Positions 47,315 to 59,241 of a stretch of DNA of 64,000 nucleotides are shown here, in pieces. This DNA is from Trichomonas vaginalis G3 (lineage: Eukaryota; Parabasalia; Trichomonadida; Trichomonadidae), in the NCBI RefSeq assembly GCF_026262505.1, contig NC_067205.1, forward strand, positions 9,114,001 through 9,178,000. The letters run 5' to 3'. Within the stretch, counting starts at the first letter, position 1. Every line of letters starts with the position of its first letter. The notes under the pieces were generated by a model. It worked only from the letters and a program-made list of their open reading frames with translations. It did no database searches and was not told the origin of the DNA. Position numbers and translations under genes: made by a program.

Positions 47315-47809
47315 ATGTCGAGAACAACAAACTATCAATTTCACAAGATTGGGGAGGATAGTAAAAATGATATTGCCTTCATAATGAAACAGTCATTCCC
47401 TGAATGCGAGGATCCATATTCCTTTTATCATCCCAAAGGGTATATTGCTTATGCAAATGATGTTCCTGTTGGAGTTGCATCATTTCATACTTATAAAGCT
47501 GGTTATCATAGTTGTATTCCCACATTTTCTTTCGAAATCTGTGTAATTCCAAAGTACAGACACCATGGTATTGGCAAACAACTTTATCAATATATTGCTA
47601 ATGAAATTAAAGATGAAGAACAAATAATTACAACAATTCAAGCCGGTAATTCATTAACATTTAGTTTCTTCGAAAGACGAGGATTCACCAAAGCAGAAAT
47701 GTCCCGCTCTCAAAAACCTGGAGTAGGAAATACTTGGTTATTATACAAACCCGGTAAATCACCAAGACACATGTATTACTACTCAGGAGAAGATGAATGC
47801 TGGAGATAG
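47315..47809 (+). CDS. GNAT-family N-acetyltransferase
   Basis: The start at 47315 (MSRTTNYQFHKIGEDSKNDI) follows the initiator sites directly; the longer frame would include them. The 164-residue protein shows GYIAYANDVPVGVASF, then FSFEICVIPKYRHHGIGKQL, the acetyl-CoA binding motif of the R/QxxGxG/A type (here RHHGIG), and FFERRGFTKAE typical of the last part of the fold. It transfers acetyl groups to an amine; the substrate is unknown. Confidence 0.88.
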   Translation: MSRTTNYQFHKIGEDSKNDIAFIMKQSFPECEDPYSFYHPKGYIAYANDVPVGVASFHTYKAGYHSCIPTFSFEICVIPKYRHHGIGKQLYQYIANEIKDEEQIITTIQAGNSLTFSFFERRGFTKAEMSRSQKPGVGNTWLLYKPGKSPRHMYYYSGEDECWR

Positions 47810-48082
47810 TGAGTATTAAATAGCCGTTAAACTTTTATCAAATTTCTCGATTAAATAATTTTCTTTAAATTTTTATTTCTATACTCGATTACCTTTTATT
47901 GCACTAGTATATTACATGATATTACTGATTGCACTTAGATCTTCACTTCTCATGATAATTAGGAAATTACCTGCATATTTTAAGGATATATTCTTCTTAA
48001 TATCAAAATTGTGTGCAATTGAGTTGCTTTTCACAGATTTTTCTCATTACATTGATAGTTTTTCTCCAAAAAAACTCTCAAA

Positions 48083-51000
48083 ATGAGTTTGTATTCCGGA
48101 GACGCGAACTTTTTACTAGAAGTCGCAAATAAATATCCGGAAGCAGCTTCATTTTTTAATAGGTTTTCCAAAAAGGACTTATTTTCGCTAAATTGGAAGC
48201 AAACGAAGGAGATATTAGATCAATTAAAACCAATTCCTGATGCTTTAGTTACAATTATACCAGAATTAGGAATGACAATTCTTGCAAAATATATTGCAAT
48301 TACGTTTTGTTCATTCTTTCCCGAAGAATTGTTTCAAATTTACTTATTAATACTAGACAAACTTCCTTCTCAAGATTTAGACTTAATCATACCATTACTA
48401 GTCTCTAGGCTTTCTATTCCACAAAGAAAAGCAGCAATTTTCAAATTACCGGATTGCGGAGCAACCTTTATGTTCTTAGGATCATTAATACACTCCGAAG
48501 ATCTATTTATTACAGCATTCCAAAGGATATTTTCATCAATTCATTTAATTCCTCAAACTCTACAACAATATTTAATTTCACAACTCCGGAAAACAATCGA
48601 AAATGGTGTGGGACGATCACATATTACAGAAATAATTGAAATTGCAACACATTACAAAACAACATCTACGAAGAAACAAAGTAATAAAATATTTTCAAAT
48701 GATTATGAGTCTTCTTCATCATTAGACATCATACTTACAATAATATGCGATTACTATCCACATTCACTAGTAAAAACAGATCCAAAAAGCCTTCAAACTG
48801 CTTTACAACAAGTTTTTAAATTAAAAAACATTCCATTATCCGCACTTAAGTTAGTCTTACTTACAAACTCACAAGTACCACTTACATTCAAACATATTTA
48901 CAATCTTTCGCAAAAATCTCCAAATTTAGTTTTTGATTATTTATCTCGGCTTACAGAATCAGATGGCATCAGCGCATGGTACCAAATACTTTCTAAGATA
49001 TCAATGATGGAAGTAAACATCCAAACAAGGGAATTTTTGATAAATTGTTACGAATATTATTTAATTGCTTGTCATAACAATCCGATTTACATTTCAGCAA
49101 TACAGTCATCAGGAACAATGGAATGGTTCATCGAAGTCATTGGAAAAATGACTGATTCTATGTATCACATTACAATTTTTTCTTTGTTTTTATTGTTATT
49201 TCGAAGTTTTGGACAAACAGCGAAATTTATTTCGAGTTACAACGAATTTCAAGTGGAATTCGAGTCTTCTCTACAAAGAATCAACAACAAAATACTTTAT
49301 TACGATGCCGTTCTTTGGATATTAGATGAAAAAAGAAGTTGTCCATTCAAAAATTTTTTGAATTCTGAAGAATTGGAAAAAATCAAATTTCCTCCACCTT
49401 CTTCTCCTTTTGTTTTTGAGTTTATTCCAATAGTATTAACTACTCTGATGAAAATAGCTGTTGCAGATTCAACTCCTAAGAATATTCCTCAATCCCCAAC
49501 AACTTTGAGAATGAATTTGGGACTGGAAAGGACACATTCGCAAGTAAAATTATTATTGGATGTAACTGATGATGAAGATAAAAGTGATAATGAAAAAAGT
49601 GACACACCATTGAAATTAACCAATGAAATTTCAAATGAAATAACAAATGAAGGAAAAGATGAAATAGAAAATATGTCAATTATTTGTCCAGTAGAATTGA
49701 ATACTATTCAAATAAAACCGTTATTATCGTTCTTCCTAGAAAATCTTATTCCTATGTATGAGAACGATTCCACATCATTTCTTATTCATTCCTTGAGTAG
49801 TTCACAAGTTTTGTTGCCATTATTACCTTTGGCGGAGAAAAATGATCTTTGTTTTCAATTTTTGACGAGAAGTTTGGCATTATCTTGTCCATTTCCTGTT
49901 TTCGCAGCTTTCTATGAACAGATATCGTATGATTTCAAGAAAATTTTGGAGTTTTTGGCAAGCTTGGCCGAATACTCTCAATTAGTAACGGATTTTCTTT
50001 ACATCACTTCACCTATACCTTTAGCGACAACTGTTCCATGCAATACTATTTGTTTGTGGGTCAGACCATTGAGTGAATCGAATATCTTGACAATAACAAC
50101 GAAATTTAATGATTTGACACTAAGATTAAGTTCAGAAAATTTATCTGTTGTTTCACAAAACGCGAAACTAAAATTGCCACAAAAAATTGGAGGTTGGATA
50201 ATGATTTCTGCTATTTTCTTGGGAAATACAATAAGTATAACAGCAAATACATCACTTCTTAAATTAACTTATCAATATGATGTTGGAAGTTTTCAAAATT
50301 TCACTTTGGGAAATAACATTTCTCATTTCGACCTCCAAAGTGTCAGAGTTTTCAAAAATTCTTTGTCTGATGATGACATTTTACATTTATTCTCTTTGGG
50401 ACCAAATTACATGGAGTTCGTCCATCATAACTTGAACCAAATGGAATTTAAAGAAACTCCGCAGTTTATTACCAAAAACGGTTATGTATCGTCACTTTAC
50501 TTACCATTTTTGTCACTTTTTGAAGGAAAATCCTTTGAATCCAATTGTCTTTCGCTTTTAGAACTGAGTTTGAGTCCACCATTTAAGATGGTAAGACATT
50601 TAGCTAGAGGTCCACAAAAAGCAGCGATGGCAATAACTGTTGATAGAAGGAGAAGCTATTCTTTCATGAATTGCCTTCAATGCCATGGTGGTTTACATTT
50701 GTTGATTCATTTCTGCGGAGAAATAATTCTCAAGAAACCAGAATTATCTAATTTGTTATGGAAACTGTTCAACAAATTGTTTAACACTAGACCTGATGTC
50801 TACAAGTTCTTTGAACAGAAAAACGCGTTTAGTTTAGTTGGACATCTTCTTTGGTCAGGAAACATAAAACTCGATGAAGTTTTGGATTTAACGATGAAGA
50901 AATACAAGGATGAATTCATATTAACGAATCCTTTGAGCTTAAGAGAATGGATATTCGAAGGATTACTCTTCCATTCTGAAAGTCATAATGGTTTGTCGAA

Positions 51001-54000
51001 TATTATTGAATCAATGAAGAATCCAAGAAATTTCAAGATTTTGAAAGAAAAGAAAACATTTGACAAAATCATAAATATTCTCTGTTCATCGTGCAAACAC
51101 TCAAAGGAATATTTGGACTTACTTGGTAAGTTCGCTGTCGGTTTAACTGAACCACAAACTGCTCAGGAATACGGCCAATTAGTTTTTGACAGATTAATTC
51201 TTTATCACCTCACTTTTGACAAAAACAGCAATGAGAGTAAGATGCTTTCTATCAGATCCACTGAGAAATTGCACAAAATGACTGGATTGACCATTCAGCC
51301 AATCACAACTGTTTCTTTAATCAAAGTTTTATCCCAAATTTTGACAAAATATCCTGAAGTCAAACTTGATTTGGAGTTATTACTTCCTGGTGTTGTTACT
51401 TCGCCTCCTATTGTACAAGTAACATTAGTCACCACACTGATAAAGCATCTTTCAAGTGGATATTTGCAATTATTAGGCCACATTTTGAAAATTTTGAAAC
51501 ACATTGAAAAAATTGAAGAAGAAATTTTCAATTTTTTGAATGGTTTACAAAATATTTCATTTGTTCAGTTGACAACATGTTTCTTTTCCATTTTATTGCA
51601 TAAAGAGACATCATCACATCTTGACCAATTATGTTTATTCGCCACAGAGAAAACGTATTGCGAAACAACAAATGATTTAGTCATCGCAATGAACCAAATT
51701 TTGGATGTAATAAGATTCACAGAATTGTCAAATGACGGTTTGCCACTTTTTGACAATTCACCTCCCTCATTAATGAACTTCATGAGTTTATTGTTAGACC
51801 AAGTTATTATCCTTAATTCTCCTGATTTATTGTTTAAGTTTTTCTTGAGTTTGTTTTCAATTCCTGGAGTTGCCCTTTATCGTCTTGCAACGGTTTGTTT
51901 TACGACAATGACTTCACTTTTGAATACCATCAATAAGAGGAATCAATGTAAATTGCAATCAGTAAATCAGGCTATTGTCCACATCACGACAATTTCGAGT
52001 TTTCTCATTCACAAGTTGAGATTAACTCCTGGAGCGATTAATCCATTTATTTTGAATTTAATTGAGTCATTTATAAGTAGTTTAACAACTGTTCTTGTTT
52101 CTGCACAGAACACAGACTTAACCAGTAGATTGGTAAACTTCTTGGCCGATTTATTCCACGTTGATGTTCCTCAACAAATGATTGCAAAAATTAAACAAAA
52201 TTTGTCACTTTTATCCAAAGCATCCAAAGCGAAAAGATATTCAGAAATGATGGACAGAATGGACGAACCGAGTAACTTAACACCGAACAAATTTATCATT
52301 CCTTTCCAAGACGATTTGGACAAACTCCAAGGGAAATGGCTGAAAAAAGATGACATTGATATGATTGCTTTGTTTTCAATAAGTTGCAAATCAATTCACC
52401 ATCAAACACAAGCAGCTGTTAAACTAAATATTGATGACAATGATGGTGACAATGTCATTGATTTGTGGCATGAAACATTCCATATTTTGCAATTCCCTGG
52501 TTCCCAAATTTTCAACAAATGTCCAACGAAATGGATGGTTTCTGACAGATCTTTGAATTTCCAACAGAGATCAATTTTGATTCCAATGAATCCTTCAATT
52601 GATAAACCATATATTCAACATTGGGAAGCAAAGTACGGATCAGATCCAATCCCTGAAGTTCGATTAACACTCAAAGATGTATTGAAATACACTCCTGTTT
52701 CATTACATATGGCAAACGATGTCGAGTTCTCAAGTCACGCATTGAGATTGAGTGGTATTTCAAATATTGATGGTGTTTTAATCGTTTCTCACAAAACATT
52801 GAGGTTTTATCAAAGAGTTAAACAGACATCTCAGACTTGTGATGTTGTTTTAACAATACAGATCTCAAAGATTGTTTCCATCAGACTTAAAACATTCAGA
52901 CACCAACAGACAGGTGTTGAAATTGCCTGCAAAGATGCAACTTGTTACATTTTCGCTTTTGACACTGCGAATTTGAGAGAAATTTTCGTTGATGTAATGG
53001 AAAATCGACAGATTTCCATAATCAAGAATCTCAATAAGAAAGATTTGGATTTGACAACGAAACATTGGGTAGAAGGACAAATCTCCAACTTCGATTATCT
53101 CTTGTATTTGAATTCAGTAAGTGGAAGATCATGGTATGATTTCACTCAATATCCAATTTTCCCATGGGTAATTAAAAACTACAAAACATCCGAAATTGAT
53201 TTGAATGATTCTTCAAATTACAGAGATTTCACATATCCTATCTTTGCACAAACGAATGAACAGAAAGAGCAGTGCATTTCATATTATAATACAACAGCTT
53301 CTCTTTCAAATGAACCTCATTGCACTCCAAACTACATTTCCAATGTCGGATCAACGATTTATTTCCTTGTAAGAGCTGAACCATTCACTGATGAAGAGAT
53401 TTCATTCCAGAATGGATCATTGGATGCTGCTGACAGGACATTCCAATCATTCGACATTGCTTATCAGTTGATGACAGCTCCTGGAAACAAAAACGCTTTG
53501 GAATTAGTTCCTGAATTCTATTTCAATCCTGAATTACTTAAAAACATCAACAAAATAGAATTCCCTTATTCACCAATTACGGGAAGAACTGTTGATGATG
53601 TTGTTTTACCAGATTGGGCTTTGTCACACAGAGAATTTGTTCAAATCATGAGAAAAGCTTTGGAATCAAGTTTTGTTTCATCATGTTTGAATGAATGGAT
53701 TGATTTAGTTTGGGGATTCAGAAGAAAAGGCGAAAATGCGTTAGAAAGATGCAATGTTTTCCAATCAACTGTTTATCAATTCGATCCACGCGATGTAATT
53801 GGAGACAGAGTTCTTTATAAGGCATTAAGTGGCCAGATTCATAATTGCGGACAAGCAGCACAACAACTGTTTGATAAACCACATCCAAAGAGAAATGATT
53901 CAAATCAAGATCTTAAAGGTGAATTAATTTTCCATTCTTTGAGAAAACCAATCGCCTCTGAACGAAATCTTCTTCAGTTTTCGTTGAATTCCGATCGATG

Positions 54001-54730
54001 GATACCAATTGTAAGTGACAAAACACAATTTAAAGCATTTAGATTGGTAAATGGATCGATTGAAGCGAATAAGAATGGTCAAGTTTCACCTGCAATTTCT
54101 TTCTCAGATGATATAGCTGCAACATGTTTCGATGTCATGGGAACGACAGTTGTAACAGGACACGCAATGCCTGTTATAAATCTTTGGAAAGTCAGAGACA
54201 CAATTGATTTGTTTTTGACAATTCGCGGCCATTTAGTTCCTATTTCTGCTGTTTCTATTTTCGGACAACCATGGTCGATGTTGGCTTCTGGACATGAAGA
54301 TGGTTGTGTCTCTTTGTTTTCAATGTGTCCGACGAGGTTTTTGAGAGTTCTTAGAGGAAACAACAGAATTAGAGTGAGTTTTATAAGAGTTTGCATTGCT
54401 AATGGAGATATCATCGTTTGCCAATCGAAAGAAGGTGAATCAATTGTAACTTTATGGTCTGTCAATGGAGAATTTGTTAATAGAATTACTTTGGAATCGC
54501 AATTATTAGATTGCGTTTGTACAACTTTCGTACAGGGCGTCAGACACAATTTTATTTTTGTTTTAGGTTCAGATTCAATCATTTACGTGTTTAAAGAAGA
54601 TGATTTAATGTTAATCGGCACTTTTAAGCTGAATCATCCAAATCCTGTATCAATGTTCTTAGAAAAGGACAAAAACGTTTTGTTTATTACTCATTCAGAC
54701 GGATTTTTATCTTGCTGGAAGATTGTTTAA
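48083..54730 (+). CDS. BEACH-domain WD40 protein (LYST/neurobeachin class)
   Basis: One uninterrupted frame of 2215 residues. The first 1500 residues are helical, with a concanavalin-like lectin part at about 650-760 (NTICLWVRPLSES, GGWIMISAIFLG). A PH-like domain follows at about 1530-1640 (NIDGVLIVSHKTLRFYQRV). The BEACH domain spans about 1655-1930, with ISNFDYLLYLNSVSGRSWYD, QYPIFPWVI and the closing LFDKPHPKR. WD40 repeats fill about 1970-2215 (VTGHAMPVINLWKV, SGHEDGCVSLFSM). Such proteins act in membrane fission, lysosome size and vesicle traffic; trichomonads have several. The gene stands 270 bp after the GNAT gene on the same strand. Confidence 0.95.
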   Translation: MSLYSGDANFLLEVANKYPEAASFFNRFSKKDLFSLNWKQTKEILDQLKPIPDALVTIIPELGMTILAKYIAITFCSFFPEELFQIYLLILDKLPSQDLDLIIPLLVSRLSIPQRKAAIFKLPDCGATFMFLGSLIHSEDLFITAFQRIFSSIHLIPQTLQQYLISQLRKTIENGVGRSHITEIIEIATHYKTTSTKKQSNKIFSNDYESSSSLDIILTIICDYYPHSLVKTDPKSLQTALQQVFKLKNIPLSALKLVLLTNSQVPLTFKHIYNLSQKSPNLVFDYLSRLTESDGISAWYQILSKISMMEVNIQTREFLINCYEYYLIACHNNPIYISAIQSSGTMEWFIEVIGKMTDSMYHITIFSLFLLLFRSFGQTAKFISSYNEFQVEFESSLQRINNKILYYDAVLWILDEKRSCPFKNFLNSEELEKIKFPPPSSPFVFEFIPIVLTTLMKIAVADSTPKNIPQSPTTLRMNLGLERTHSQVKLLLDVTDDEDKSDNEKSDTPLKLTNEISNEITNEGKDEIENMSIICPVELNTIQIKPLLSFFLENLIPMYENDSTSFLIHSLSSSQVLLPLLPLAEKNDLCFQFLTRSLALSCPFPVFAAFYEQISYDFKKILEFLASLAEYSQLVTDFLYITSPIPLATTVPCNTICLWVRPLSESNILTITTKFNDLTLRLSSENLSVVSQNAKLKLPQKIGGWIMISAIFLGNTISITANTSLLKLTYQYDVGSFQNFTLGNNISHFDLQSVRVFKNSLSDDDILHLFSLGPNYMEFVHHNLNQMEFKETPQFITKNGYVSSLYLPFLSLFEGKSFESNCLSLLELSLSPPFKMVRHLARGPQKAAMAITVDRRRSYSFMNCLQCHGGLHLLIHFCGEIILKKPELSNLLWKLFNKLFNTRPDVYKFFEQKNAFSLVGHLLWSGNIKLDEVLDLTMKKYKDEFILTNPLSLREWIFEGLLFHSESHNGLSNIIESMKNPRNFKILKEKKTFDKIINILCSSCKHSKEYLDLLGKFAVGLTEPQTAQEYGQLVFDRLILYHLTFDKNSNESKMLSIRSTEKLHKMTGLTIQPITTVSLIKVLSQILTKYPEVKLDLELLLPGVVTSPPIVQVTLVTTLIKHLSSGYLQLLGHILKILKHIEKIEEEIFNFLNGLQNISFVQLTTCFFSILLHKETSSHLDQLCLFATEKTYCETTNDLVIAMNQILDVIRFTELSNDGLPLFDNSPPSLMNFMSLLLDQVIILNSPDLLFKFFLSLFSIPGVALYRLATVCFTTMTSLLNTINKRNQCKLQSVNQAIVHITTISSFLIHKLRLTPGAINPFILNLIESFISSLTTVLVSAQNTDLTSRLVNFLADLFHVDVPQQMIAKIKQNLSLLSKASKAKRYSEMMDRMDEPSNLTPNKFIIPFQDDLDKLQGKWLKKDDIDMIALFSISCKSIHHQTQAAVKLNIDDNDGDNVIDLWHETFHILQFPGSQIFNKCPTKWMVSDRSLNFQQRSILIPMNPSIDKPYIQHWEAKYGSDPIPEVRLTLKDVLKYTPVSLHMANDVEFSSHALRLSGISNIDGVLIVSHKTLRFYQRVKQTSQTCDVVLTIQISKIVSIRLKTFRHQQTGVEIACKDATCYIFAFDTANLREIFVDVMENRQISIIKNLNKKDLDLTTKHWVEGQISNFDYLLYLNSVSGRSWYDFTQYPIFPWVIKNYKTSEIDLNDSSNYRDFTYPIFAQTNEQKEQCISYYNTTASLSNEPHCTPNYISNVGSTIYFLVRAEPFTDEEISFQNGSLDAADRTFQSFDIAYQLMTAPGNKNALELVPEFYFNPELLKNINKIEFPYSPITGRTVDDVVLPDWALSHREFVQIMRKALESSFVSSCLNEWIDLVWGFRRKGENALERCNVFQSTVYQFDPRDVIGDRVLYKALSGQIHNCGQAAQQLFDKPHPKRNDSNQDLKGELIFHSLRKPIASERNLLQFSLNSDRWIPIVSDKTQFKAFRLVNGSIEANKNGQVSPAISFSDDIAATCFDVMGTTVVTGHAMPVINLWKVRDTIDLFLTIRGHLVPISAVSIFGQPWSMLASGHEDGCVSLFSMCPTRFLRVLRGNNRIRVSFIRVCIANGDIIVCQSKEGESIVTLWSVNGEFVNRITLESQLLDCVCTTFVQGVRHNFIFVLGSDSIIYVFKEDDLMLIGTFKLNHPNPVSMFLEKDKNVLFITHSDGFLSCWKIV

Positions 54731-55446
54731 TGTATTATATTGTTTTTTTATTTAAAATAAATGTTATTTCTTTTTGTATTAGAATATTAGATTAATTTAT
54801 AGTACAAAATCTCATTCAGGAGACATTTATATCCTAAAAATACATATTTTATTAACAATCAACATATTATGGGCCTATTGTCGTAATATCTATAGATGGA
54901 CAAGGAGATAGATTATCTTATTCAGGGAATTGCATGACATACAAAAAATAATTATATTTAACTGTGAATTTGATATGAACAACCAAGCGAAAATCTGAAG
55001 AATCAAATTAACCAAATTTTATTCATAACAATTGTTAAAACTAATAGACATTTATAGATGAAAATAAATATGGAGTTTCATCCAAAACGAAGCTTAATAT
55101 ATTTACAGTAAAAAATAATATTTGGACTTTAATGTTTCTAATTTAAGGTAATTCAATGTCTTAGTATTCCTTGACGATTTATCAGTTAGATAAGCGAGTT
55201 CATAATATTCGAATGACAAATTTTTCCAAGATAAATTTTGGGATCTTACTGAGCTTTGAAAACAATCAACCATATATTAAGAAAACGAATTGCAACAAAA
55301 TGAACCATAAATATTAAGGTTTGTCTTTTTGTCAAATTGATTTTATGAAACAAAATTGAAAAACAACAATTATATAGTTAGTGGTTAATGTTTTACAAGT
55401 TACAATGGAAAACCGATCTATCGTTGGAATATCCAATTTCGTTTTA
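54731..55446. other. Intergenic stretch, nothing recognised
   Basis: AT-rich spacer with no supported gene, RNA or repeat up to the target duplication of the 366-bp element. Confidence 0.5.
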
Positions 55447-55456
55447 TGAGAAAGGT

Positions 55457-55822
55457 GAGAGAGGGTCAAAGTTGCTATTTGTCACTTTTCCACAAGAATA
55501 TAATGGGGAAAAAGTTATCATATAGTTGATCTCATTCACTGAGGTGAGAGATGCATGTAGTGTAATGGTATAAAGAGTTGGATTGCTGCTCTAAGTCCTA
55601 GGTTCGAGACACATTGTCTTCATTTTTCTCTTTATTATTGACGTAAACTATTCAATTTTTGTGTTCTCCATTCAAATTTCAGAATTTTTTTTGCAGATTT
55701 CACGCTACATTCGAAGTTACCTTTTGTAACAACCACCACTGCCTACGAAAGACGAAAGTGTGTCACGATTTCACCCGGAAATCCGACGGTTGTTTAAGAG
55801 TAAGCACTTTTGGCACCTACTC
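55457..55822 (+). mobile_element. 366-bp non-coding element with tRNA-type boxes, copy B, with 10-bp target duplication
   Basis: It is flanked exactly by TGAGAAAGGT at 55447-55456 and 55823-55832. A box TAGTGTAATGG at 55558-55568 and B box GGTTCGAGACA at 55601-55611 are kept. GGATT and AGTCC between them can pair like an anticodon stem, but the loop is too long for a working tRNA. The copy differs from copy A by about a dozen substitutions, so both inserted at a similar, fairly recent time. Confidence 0.85.
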
Positions 55823-55905
55823 TGAGAAAGGTAGGTTAAAAAGGTCCAAAATTAATACATGAAAATAATATTTTTACTGTAAAACTCGAAAAAAGTATCA
55901 AACAA

Positions 55906-56304
55906 CTAGAGCTTGAACAAATCCGAACTTTGATTCCAAAGGGATAAATCGAATGTCTCCGAAAAGGCATCAAGACCAACCTGATTAAGTATACGGTCTA
56001 ATGTAATATCACTTTCATTGACCTTCTTGGGTTCAAAGGTTTCGGGTTTAGGTTGCATTGTAGCGATCACTTCGATTTTAGGCTGCTTGTTAGTTGTAAG
56101 CAATTGTTCAAGTCTATTTTTAACAGATAATTCGTTCCTGAAAGGAATAAATTTAGCCAGTGTCGCGTAATTTTTACCAAATTGGTTATATTTCTCCAAA
56201 AGGATATTATCTTCATCAGTTGTCCACTCACGACGTGGGTTCTTAGGGGAATTATTACGTTTCCATCTATCAATACATTGCCTAACATTCCTTCCAGGCA
56301 TCAT
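55906..56304 (-). CDS. Myb DNA-binding protein (two repeats), start not found
   Basis: The frame from the first ATG at 56304 has 132 residues and holds the second Myb repeat, REWTTDEDNILLEKYNQFGK then YATLAKFIPFRNELSVKNRL. The same frame is open upstream to about 56456 and encodes the first repeat, KFRPEEDERLRQIIEHYGTH then NWVQIASMMPGRNVRQCIDR, without any ATG. TTCATTTTAC near 56420 looks like an initiator, so transcription should include the first repeat. Either the start codon is lost, or a non-ATG start or an unseen short exon is used. Two-repeat Myb proteins control many trichomonad promoters. Confidence 0.75.
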   Translation of the reverse strand: MMPGRNVRQCIDRWKRNNSPKNPRREWTTDEDNILLEKYNQFGKNYATLAKFIPFRNELSVKNRLEQLLTTNKQPKIEVIATMQPKPETFEPKKVNESDITLDRILNQVGLDAFSETFDLSLWNQSSDLFKL

Positions 56305-56456
56305 TGAAGCAATTTGTACCCAATTATGAGTTCCATAGTGTTCAATAATCTGTCGAAGACGCTCGTCTTCTTCTGGTCTAAACTTGCTTGGACGTTTGAT
56401 CTTACGATCTTTAAGGTGTAAAATGAATAATAAATGATTTAGATTTGAATTAATAA

Positions 56457-59241
56457 TACTTTATAAATTGTAATAAACCGTTAATTACGATTGAATTTTT
56501 GGAGATTATTGTTTATAATTTTTCCTGGATATTATTAACTACATATAAAAATTATTAATCAGGTGTCCAACGGGGTTTAAATATTTTTTGTTAATTTTCG
56601 TAATATGTAGTATATACAGTTAAATAATTATATACATTAAATATCAAATTTATGCGATGGGCGGCCAAATATTTTTGAGATAATTTATTCTTTTAATTAG
56701 ATTTGACATTTGTTAAGCTTCAATCAAACAATACAAATACAAAATATTTTATATCACTATTTAAATGGTGTAAAAGTAAACTATTGAATTTTGATATGAG
56801 AATTCAATTGAAGAAATGTTACAAAAATCCTTTGTTGTTAAAAGAATTTGCTTTAATATTATAGCGAGGTCCAATCTACGTTATTGCATTTTATGTTTTA
56901 AAAAATTCAATACCATTCAAATTTAAGTTAAAACCGATCATATTAAGAATATTTTAAGATAGTTTATATATATTCAGAAATAATATCAGATTCACTTAAA
57001 TTTATTATCGATTTTACAAATCCAATATTTTTCAGAGCTATTGAATCTTGTCAAATTTTACTAGATATGGTAGATGAATAAATCCTCGATATTTTTAGAT
57101 ATTTATGATGTCTTATGAAATATACTAACATCTTCTATCTTCTATTTAATAACTGTATTTACTGAAATTTGTTCAGTGGATTAATATCATATATCAACTC
57201 AGTTTCCAAAAGTAATTATCTGGTGTATATTTCAGAGGGAACTTTTCAAAACTTTAACAGCTTATTCAATATTGAAAAATTTAACGAGCTTTTATTTTTT
57301 TAAAAAAGCTTAGAAACATTTTTTGTATTTATGATCTTTAATTAAATTAAGATCACTTATGTTCAATAAATAACTTTTATTATTCTTCACAAAAAATAAC
57401 AGAAACAAAACAACTTAAAAAAAACGAATATTTCTTTTTCTAACCCAATGGAGCTTTAAACACTGCTAAAATTCAAAGTGTTAATTTTTTCAACTTTGTT
57501 TTTATCTTTTCAATATCATTTTTCCCATTGCCAACGAATTCTTTATCTTCAATTCACTGAGTAGAAATATCTTATTATCATTTCAACTTTTGAACTTTCG
57601 AAACAAAGACCAAAACTATTATCTAACAAAAATAATGGTATTATATGAATATCCATCCCATCCATTACTGAATAATCAGGCAATTAATGAAATATAGAGA
57701 GTACGTCAAAATCCAAAATTTGAGTGATTATGATTTCTAATTTTCTATTATATTTCTCACTGTTCCTCAATTATCAGTAAATTCCACATATTGAAACACA
57801 AAAATAACTAATTTTCGAAAATGAAATTTCAAATTTAATTAATTCTCCGATTCAACAATACATACAAAATATATATCTATAGAACCATTAGTTTCACTAT
57901 TTTAATTATTTATCGGCACAGTTATTGTAAATACCCTCAATTTTTGACTTTTGCAACTTTTTCATGACCCCCTACCCAGGTATCTAAAATACCATTTATC
58001 GCCTTAAAAGCACCCTTAATTTATGCCAATTGACAAAATAAAGATATGTTTAGAATGCTGATATGATGGAGAATCATGCTGCATCATTATTGGCCAGCAA
58101 TATATAATATTTAAGAAATCTACGAGATTATCTGATTTCATGAAACTCAATGTATACTAAGTTTCAAACTTTGAAATTTTAACATGTTGATATGGGTACA
58201 TAGGGTTTATGATTCCAGTCATTTATTTAAAAAATTACAAAAATGAATTAATATGATGTGAGTAACAATGTAATAAACGCTTAATTACTAATATATTATT
58301 TTTGGTAGGAATGAAATGTTTTGGTGACATTTATAGAAGTTAAGCTGAGAATCAAAAATGCAAAAAATTTTTAAATATTACAAGCATTATTTGATGTCAT
58401 TGAGTTTAGAGTCGTGTAGCTATATGAGTACAATATGTTATTGATGTATATATGCAATAATTGTGAAAATGAAATGTGAATCTCAAGATGAGTTGCATTA
58501 CTGCGCTATAATTTGAATTCAATACGTACATAACATTACTAAATGTATTTTAAGATAATACAAAAAATTAAGCTTGCAAAAAGATATCGAAATGTAATTT
58601 TCATTAGATTCAAAGATCTGAATAGATTTGATTTTAACTATTGATGATTTGTCAAACCTCTATAATAATAGAATGTAGAACTAATTAAATATAATTAATA
58701 AAAAAATACAAATTTAAGTGATATTATAAGAGATATATGTGATGTTACCAATATGACATGATATTGGAGAACTGAGAATTGTGATGTGAGACTAAATATG
58801 ATTTTATTATGAATAGGAGAATAATTTAGAAGAATTTCTTGAATTTAATATATCTGAATATGTAATTGGGCATATATTCTATATATATATTGGTATATTA
58901 ACTAGAAATAAGAATAGGAAAGATTGTTAATGAATAATATGAGATTAAGCGAAAATATATTGTTCTAATAGATGAGTGTTGGAGATCAATATATGTGAAG
59001 AGGGATATGTGAGAGGAAATATGTAATTTAATAAAATAGCGATGAGAGAAAAAATAACAAGATTTATATGAAATTTGAGTATTGAAAAAGCTGATTAGTG
59101 ATTTTATGTCTGTTAAAGGAATAGATATTCTATGAGAAAGATGAAACGAATTAAAGAAGTAGAAAAAAAATTTAATTAAGATTGAAAAAAAATTGGAGTT
59201 TATGCAAAAATAAAAAAATATATTGCTTTGGATGAAGATGT
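56457..59241. other. Long AT-rich gene-free stretch
   Basis: About 2.8 kb without a supported gene. Frames are short and low in complexity. I see no tRNA, no clear repeat and no coding relic. It separates the Myb gene from the hairpin array. Confidence 0.5.

Noticed and set aside
55555-55620. A functional tRNA gene inside the 366-bp element
   Set aside because: The A and B boxes are good, but the anticodon loop is too long and the T-stem and acceptor stem do not pair.
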